Part shown: positions 59,108 through 64,000 of the stretch, one piece after another
How the letters are laid out: every line of letters begins with the position of its first letter
Numbering within the stretch: position 1 is the first letter of the stretch
Assembly: GCA_003132165.1 (NCBI GenBank)
Contig: PKWW01000071.1
Coordinates: 1 to 64,000 of the forward strand
Direction of reading: 5' to 3'
DNA length: 64,000 bases
From: Acidimicrobiaceae bacterium
Lineage (GTDB): Bacteria; Actinomycetota; Acidimicrobiia; Acidimicrobiales; RAAP-2
The notes under the pieces: generated by a model
Databases searched by the model: none
The model's input: the letters and a program-made list of their open reading frames with translations, nothing else
Told to the model about the DNA's origin: nothing
Position numbers and translations under genes: made by a program

Positions 59108-60150
59108 TGTTGTTCCTCTCTTAATGCGGCCTCGTGGGCGATACGCAGTGCCGCGGTACGCTCGACTTGACTGTTGCTCACGATCTCGGTGCCCGGTCCG
59201 CCGTAGGACGGCGCTTCGGGCCGATACGGACTTTCGAGCACGGCACCCAGCGTGGCGGCGACTGAATCGCGAAGGGCCTCGAGGTCGTAGCCACCCTCGA
59301 GGAACATGGCGAGGCGACCGGGACCCGGTGCGTATCCGGCGACGGTCTTCGCGAGCAATGCGAAGTCGCCGCTCGTGAGCGCGAGGTCGGCCATGGGATC
59401 GTCACGGTGCGCGTCAAAGCCGGCCGACACGAGCACCCAGGTGGGATTGAATTCATCGATAGTCGGCGCGGCGATCTCGTCGATGGCTTGGCGCAGGACG
59501 TCGCCCGTGGCGCCCGATGGCAACGGAAGGTTCACAGTTCGTCCGATCGCATCGCTCCCGCCGACCTCGTAGGCGCCGCCGCTGCCGGGGAACAGGGGGG
59601 ACTGGTGCGTGGACACGTAGAGGACGTTCGGGTCATCCCAGAAGATCGCCTGGGTGCCGTTACCGTGGTGCACGTCCCAGTCGACGATGAGCACGCGCTC
59701 GCCAAGTTCGGTCAACTCCGCCGCGGCGATGGCGATGTTGTTCAGCAGACAAAATCCCATGGCCCGGTCGCGTAACGCGTGGTGTCCGGGTGGGCGGGTG
59801 ACCACGAAACCCACGCCGTCCCTTTTTTCGTGCAGTTCCCTGACGACCGCGAGTCCGCTTCCCGCGGCGTACTGGGCGATCGTCCACGAGTCGTACGTGG
59901 CGTACGTGTCCTCGTCGATGTCGCCCCCGCCGGCGTAACAGAAGGCCCCCAGTTCATCCAGGTACGCACCTTCGTGAACCCGGACGAGTTCGGCGCGAGT
60001 GGCGGCGTAGGGATTCACGATCCTCAGATCGCTCTCGAGGTGCAACTGGTCCACACCCTGCAGCGCGGCGATCGCCCGGTCCGGACGCTCGGGGTGCCCG
60101 TACTCCTCGTGCCCGGCATCCTCGTAGCGTCCGTTCATGACCAGCATCAT
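59104..60150 (-). CDS. Histone-deacetylase-family amidohydrolase (AcuC/acetylpolyamine type)
   Basis: A 348-residue zinc hydrolase of the arginase/deacetylase fold. Metal and catalytic residues are in RPPGHHALRDRAMGFC (His-His), VDWDVHHGNGTQ (Asp and His ligands) and VSAGFDAHRDDPMA (Asp ligand), and the ends LEGGYDL. It removes acetyl groups from protein lysines or from polyamines. Both ends are coupled: its ATG overlaps the acetyltransferase stop and its TGA overlaps the USP start. This makes protein or USP deacetylation an attractive role, though acetylpolyamine hydrolysis remains open. Confidence 0.9.
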   Translation of the reverse strand: MMLVMNGRYEDAGHEEYGHPERPDRAIAALQGVDQLHLESDLRIVNPYAATRAELVRVHEGAYLDELGAFCYAGGGDIDEDTYATYDSWTIAQYAAGSGLAVVRELHEKRDGVGFVVTRPPGHHALRDRAMGFCLLNNIAIAAAELTELGERVLIVDWDVHHGNGTQAIFWDDPNVLYVSTHQSPLFPGSGGAYEVGGSDAIGRTVNLPLPSGATGDVLRQAIDEIAAPTIDEFNPTWVLVSAGFDAHRDDPMADLALTSGDFALLAKTVAGYAPGPGRLAMFLEGGYDLEALRDSVAATLGAVLESPYRPEAPSYGGPGTEIVSNSQVERTAALRIAHEAALREEQQ

Positions 60151-60803
60151 GAATGCTTCCCCTTCCCTTTCCCCTGGGGGCGTTTACGCCTGCCCGCGTA
60201 CCGGGCCCGACTCTTCTCGGTGGGTTTTATCGGAAAGGTGAGGCTCACGATCTCGTCCTCGATGGAAGACGTCACGGGAAAGCCCGAGTCGTTGAAGACG
60301 CCGAGCATGCTCCGGTTGTTCACCTGGGTCTCGGCGGTGAAGGTGGTGATGCCGATCGGGAAGGCGGCGTCGGCGAGGTGCTTGAGCAGGAGTAGACCGA
60401 GGCCGTGATGCTGATACCTGTCGGTCACGAGGAAGGCGACCTCGGCCTCGGAGGTGTCGGGAATCCGGTCGTAACGTCCGACTGCGACGAGTTGATCGCC
60501 GTCTTCGACGATGAACGCGAGTCGGTCCACGTAGTCAACCGTGGTGAGATGCTCGACCTCGTTTTCAGACAGTTCCGGGTGGAACGAGAAATAACGGCGG
60601 TAGATCGAACCCGATGAAAGATTCAGGTGGAAGTGTACGAGTTGGTCCGCGTCGTCGGGACGGATGGGTCGCATGTGCAACGTCGCTCCGGTGCCGGTGG
60701 TGACGTCGCACTCGAGGTCCGAGGGATACACGTACGCTGTGCGCTTCGGCGAAACGAGAGGGCTCTGTTGCACGCTGTGGTCGTGTCCCGTGACGTCGGA
60801 CAT
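60147..60803 (-). CDS. GNAT acetyltransferase, protein acetyltransferase-like
   Basis: A 218-residue GNAT with a long N-terminal region and the GNAT core LHMRPIRPDDADQLVHFHLNLSSGSIYRRYFSFHPELSENEVEHL, a pattern shared with Pat-type protein acetyltransferases. The acetyl-CoA loop is YQHHGLGLLLLKHLAD. There is no cyclic-nucleotide domain, unlike mycobacterial Pat. The C-terminus is strongly basic (RRKRPQGKGKGK). ATG 60803 has GAGGAAAG upstream; the longer frame adds 24 residues. First gene of the operon with the deacetylase and USP. Confidence 0.82.
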   Translation of the reverse strand: MSDVTGHDHSVQQSPLVSPKRTAYVYPSDLECDVTTGTGATLHMRPIRPDDADQLVHFHLNLSSGSIYRRYFSFHPELSENEVEHLTTVDYVDRLAFIVEDGDQLVAVGRYDRIPDTSEAEVAFLVTDRYQHHGLGLLLLKHLADAAFPIGITTFTAETQVNNRSMLGVFNDSGFPVTSSIEDEIVSLTFPIKPTEKSRARYAGRRKRPQGKGKGKHS

Positions 60804-60922
60804 GTCTTTCCTCGCTCTACCCAAGGGTGGAGAACCCCCACCCTGATTATGGAACGTAATCGAAAACTTCGCCAAGTGACGAAGGTCAGCAGTACGGACG
60901 TCCGAGCGGTCTCCTGTCGGAC

Positions 60923-63900
60923 TTAGACGTTGCGTCGGTACATGCCCCCGACCTCGAACAGGGTCCGGGTGATGTCGCCCAATGACGCGTGGCGCACGGT
61001 TTCCATCAGCGTCTCGAAGACATTGTCACCGGCCAGAGCCGTCGCGCGCAGTGTTTCGAGCGCGCGGTCCCGGTCGCCGACGTGGGCCCGGTGGAAAGTT
61101 GCGAGGCGCAGGATCTGGCTCTCCTTCTCCTGCTCGGTAGCCCGGGCGAGCTCGATCGGTTCGTGCGGGGCCTCGCTGGAAGGCCTGGTAAAGGTGTTCA
61201 CCCCGACGATTGGCAGTGACCCACTGTGTTTGGCGTGCTCGTAGACCATCGAATCGTCCTGGATGCGTCCTCGCTGGTACCCGGTCTCCATCGCCCCGAG
61301 GACTCCACCACGGTCTGAGATCCGGTCCATCTCCTCCAAGACCGCCGCCTCGACCAGATCGGTCAGTTCCTCGACGATGAAGCTCCCCTGCAGCGAGTTC
61401 TCGTTCATCGCGAGTCCCCACTCCTTGTTGATAATCAGTTGGATGGCGAGGGCCCGACGCACTGAATCCTCGGTTGGCGTTGTCACTGCCTCATCGAACG
61501 CGTTGGTGTGGAGACTGTTGGCGTTGTCGTAGATGGCACACAGCGCCTGCAGCGTCGTACGGATGTCGTTGAATGCCATCTCCTGGGCGTGCAGCGACCG
61601 GCCCGACGTCTGCACGTGGTACTTGAGTTTCTGGGCGCGCTCGTCGGCGCCGTAGCGATCACGCATGGCAATCGCCCAGATGCGGCGGGCGACACGACCA
61701 ATGACCGTGTACTCGGGGTCCATCCCGTTGGAGAAGAAGAACGAGAGATTTGAGGCGAAATCATCGACCGACATGCCCCGCGCGAGGTACGACTCCACGT
61801 ACGTGAATCCGTTCGCCAGCGTGAAGGCGAGTTGGGTGATGGGGTTCGCGCCGGCTTCGGCGATGTGGTATCCGGAGATCGACACGGAATAGAAGTTCTT
61901 GATATCGTGGCGCACGAAATACTCCTGGATGTCCGCCATGACACCAAGCGAGAACTCGGTAGAGAAGATACAAGTGTTTTGTCCCTGGTCCTCCTTCAAG
62001 ATGTCGGCCTGAACTGTCCCACGAACTGTTCGAAGGGTCCACTCGCGGATCTCTTGGGACTCGGTGTCGTCAGGGGAGCGACCCTGCTCGGCGGCGAAAC
62101 GCTCGAGCTGCTGGTCAATCGCGGCGTTGAGGAACATCGCGAGAATGGTGGGTGCCGGTCCGTTGATAGTCATCGAAACCGACGTGCTCGGGTCGCAGAG
62201 GTCGAAGCCGTCGTAGAGGACCTTGATGTCGTCCAGCGTGGCAACCGAGACGCCCGAGGTTCCGACCTTGCCGTAGATATCGGGGGGAGTATCGGGGTCG
62301 CGTCCGTAGAGCGTGACCGAGTCGAAAGCGGTCGAAAGGCGCGTCGCCGGCTGGCCCTCGGAAAGCATGTGGAAGCGACGGTTCGTGCGATAGGGGTCAC
62401 CCTCGCCCGCGAACATGCGAGCGGGATCTTCATTGTCGCGCTTGAACGGGAAGACGCCCGCGGTGAAGGGGAACGACCCCGGCAGGTTCTCGGCACGTAG
62501 CCATCGAAGCAGTTCGGCCTCGTCGGTGAAGCGGGGCAGTGCGACGCGTGAAATCTTGTTGCCCGAGAGCGAAGTCTTGACGAGGGCGATCGAACCCTGC
62601 GGCGTGATCAGCGCATCGCCAGCGAGCTCGTCGCGACGCCGTGCGAAGGCGTCGAGCAGTGCGCGGCTCGACGGATCCACCTTGGTCTCGAGCGACACTG
62701 CGAGTTCTTCCAGGGTGGTGAATCGCTCGGCCAAGTTCGCCCGTGCGAGTCGCAATGTGGCTCGTACCTGTTCGGCGTTTCGCACGGCCGTTAACTGGGC
62801 GACCGAAGTCGCGTGGTAACCGCGGACCGCGTGGGCGATCTCTGCGAGATAGCGCGACCGATTGGACGGGATCGTGGGCGGTGAGCTCGCCGAGACCATG
62901 ACGTCGACCGGCGCCAACTGTGGCTCGTTCACGACCAGGCCGTGGTGGCTGAGCGCCTCGCGGAGATACTGGTAGAGAGCGGTAGTCCCCAGATCATTGA
63001 AGCGTGAGGCGATGGTTCCGAACACTGGGGCCGCCTCGGGGTCGGTGGCGCCGGGGTGACTGCGGTTCCACTGGCGAACGACCGAACGCCGGGCATCCTC
63101 GGCGCCATAGCGGTCGAACTTGTTGATGGCGATCACGTCGGCCAGATCGAGCATGTCGATTTTTTCGAGTTGCGACGCGGCGCCGAACTCGGGCGTCATC
63201 ACGTACAGCGAGACGTCAGCAATATCCACGATGGCGGCGTCGCCTTGCCCAATCCCCGGGGTCTCGACGATAACGAGGTCGTACCCGGCCGCCCGGCATG
63301 CGGCGATGGCGCGGGGCACGGGCGAGGGGACCTCGGAGCTGCTGCCGCGGGTGGCGAGCGAGCGGAAAAAGATCTGGGACGAGTCGATTGCGTTCATACG
63401 GATTCGGTCCCCGAGCAGCGCGCCGCCGCTACGACGCTTCGTTGGGTCGACGGCCAAGACGGCAATGCGCAATTTGTCGCTCTGATCGAGACGGAAACGG
63501 CGGATCAACTCATCGGTGATCGAGGACTTTCCCGACCCCCCAGTACCGGTGATGCCGATGACCGGGGCGCGGTGCTGCTGGGCGGCGAGTTCGAGCGCGG
63601 CGCTCAAGCTGGGGTCGAGCGCTTCGACCTCGATTGCCGTGATGACGCGCGCGAGCGCGGCGACGTCGCCCAGAATCAGGTCATCGATGGTGGAGGGTAC
63701 CGAGGAGGTGAGATCGATGTCGCACTCCTCGATGAGGATGTTGATCATCTTTTCGAGGCCCAACCGCTGGCCGTCGGCCGGAGAGAAGATCCGCCGAACG
63801 CCGTACGCCTCGAGTTCAGCGATCTCGGTGGGAATGATGACACCGCCGCCGCCGCCGTAGACCTTGATGTCGCCTCGGCCGGCGGAGCGCAGTTGGTCGA

Positions 63901-64000
63901 CGAGGTACTTGAAGTACTCGATGTGGCCACCCTGATAGGAGCTGAGGGCGATGCCCTGTACGTCCTCCGCGATTGCGGCGTCAACGATTTCGCGCACTGA
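60923..64000 (-). CDS. icmF: Fused isobutyryl-CoA mutase IcmF (5' end cut by window)
   Basis: The visible 1025 residues of a coenzyme B12 mutase fused to its G-protein chaperone. Order from the N-terminus: the end of the B12-binding domain (with GGGGG), a MeaI-type GTPase with P-loop TGTGGSGKSS and DWxD-like switch (VIVETPGIGQGDA), then the methylmalonyl-CoA-mutase-like catalytic domain with the substrate and B12 residues of the family. This B12-GTPase-mutase order is specific to IcmF, which interconverts isobutyryl-CoA and butyryl-CoA (and related acyl-CoAs). About 60 residues, including the DxHxxG B12 ligand, lie beyond 64000; the GTG at 63997 is not the real start. Confidence 0.92.
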   Translation of the reverse strand, partial: SVREIVDAAIAEDVQGIALSSYQGGHIEYFKYLVDQLRSAGRGDIKVYGGGGGVIIPTEIAELEAYGVRRIFSPADGQRLGLEKMINILIEECDIDLTSSVPSTIDDLILGDVAALARVITAIEVEALDPSLSAALELAAQQHRAPVIGITGTGGSGKSSITDELIRRFRLDQSDKLRIAVLAVDPTKRRSGGALLGDRIRMNAIDSSQIFFRSLATRGSSSEVPSPVPRAIAACRAAGYDLVIVETPGIGQGDAAIVDIADVSLYVMTPEFGAASQLEKIDMLDLADVIAINKFDRYGAEDARRSVVRQWNRSHPGATDPEAAPVFGTIASRFNDLGTTALYQYLREALSHHGLVVNEPQLAPVDVMVSASSPPTIPSNRSRYLAEIAHAVRGYHATSVAQLTAVRNAEQVRATLRLARANLAERFTTLEELAVSLETKVDPSSRALLDAFARRRDELAGDALITPQGSIALVKTSLSGNKISRVALPRFTDEAELLRWLRAENLPGSFPFTAGVFPFKRDNEDPARMFAGEGDPYRTNRRFHMLSEGQPATRLSTAFDSVTLYGRDPDTPPDIYGKVGTSGVSVATLDDIKVLYDGFDLCDPSTSVSMTINGPAPTILAMFLNAAIDQQLERFAAEQGRSPDDTESQEIREWTLRTVRGTVQADILKEDQGQNTCIFSTEFSLGVMADIQEYFVRHDIKNFYSVSISGYHIAEAGANPITQLAFTLANGFTYVESYLARGMSVDDFASNLSFFFSNGMDPEYTVIGRVARRIWAIAMRDRYGADERAQKLKYHVQTSGRSLHAQEMAFNDIRTTLQALCAIYDNANSLHTNAFDEAVTTPTEDSVRRALAIQLIINKEWGLAMNENSLQGSFIVEELTDLVEAAVLEEMDRISDRGGVLGAMETGYQRGRIQDDSMVYEHAKHSGSLPIVGVNTFTRPSSEAPHEPIELARATEQEKESQILRLATFHRAHVGDRDRALETLRATALAGDNVFETLMETVRHASLGDITRTLFEVGGMYRRNV

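Noticed and set aside
63995..63997. GTG at 63997 as the icmF start
   Set aside because: The B12-binding domain is only partly present from there and the frame stays open to the window edge, so the gene continues beyond it.

Overview
The window is about 64 kb of gene-dense, high-GC bacterial chromosome. Third codon positions are G/C-biased and intergenic gaps are short. GTG starts are frequent and many genes overlap as ATGA or GTGA. The gene content fits an actinobacterium: gatCAB, a eukaryote-like IleS, a PASTA-domain kinase-like protein, actinobacterial-type SerC and SerA, leaderless promoters, a fused IcmF mutase and a class F-like sortase. Acidimicrobiia is my best guess, but that is inference from gene content and no rRNA is present to confirm it. 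No rRNA, tRNA or CRISPR array was seen. Both window edges cut genes: a peptide-type solute-binding protein on the left and icmF on the right.

Layout. 0-6 kb: truncated solute-binding protein, terminator, an MFS exporter, a CadD-like transporter, a serine/threonine dehydratase, and a secreted protein coupled to a membrane protein. 6-12 kb: a putrescine/GABA-type catabolic set, with an Lrp regulator, an aminotransferase and an FAD amine oxidase on the minus strand and an aminobutyraldehyde dehydrogenase and alanine dehydrogenase on the plus strand. 12-17 kb: DUF5522 protein, quinone oxidoreductase, glutathione peroxidase, and a frameshifted tnpB lying between 54-bp inverted repeats, flanked by a GNAT protein and a HAD phosphatase. 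17-25 kb: ileS, a MarR/YceI pair with a clear operator, a 40-aa membrane peptide, an MFS exporter and a succinate-semialdehyde dehydrogenase. 25-37 kb: cysteine desulfurase, mnmA, ligA, a PASTA pseudokinase, a small Cys-rich protein, an SDR remnant coupled to a DHA2 exporter, an esterase, and gatC-gatA-gatB. 37-39 kb: a surface ice-binding-like protein with its sortase. 39-53 kb: amino-acid biosynthesis (ilvD, ilvBNC, serC, an aspartate-type aminotransferase, serA, leuA), with ilvB and leuA each behind a leader-peptide attenuator. 53-57 kb: a SWEET-like protein, an FGGY kinase, an S1P-lyase-like PLP enzyme and an aldo/keto reductase. 58-64 kb: fabG, an operon of acetyltransferase, HDAC-like deacetylase and universal stress protein, and icmF.

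How the genes work together. Serine synthesis (SerA, SerC) and branched-chain synthesis (IlvD, IlvBNC, LeuA) sit side by side. The oxidase/aminotransferase, the two aldehyde dehydrogenases and alanine dehydrogenase could carry putrescine to succinate while recycling alanine to pyruvate. The cysteine desulfurase just before MnmA is placed to supply sulfur for tRNA 2-thiouridine. Two signals span the window. First, at least sixteen genes have a TANNNT -10 box ending 6 or 7 nt before an ATG/GTG and no Shine-Dalgarno sequence, which predicts widespread leaderless mRNA. Second, four convergent gene pairs share a 4-bp stop overlap (TTAG or CTAA).
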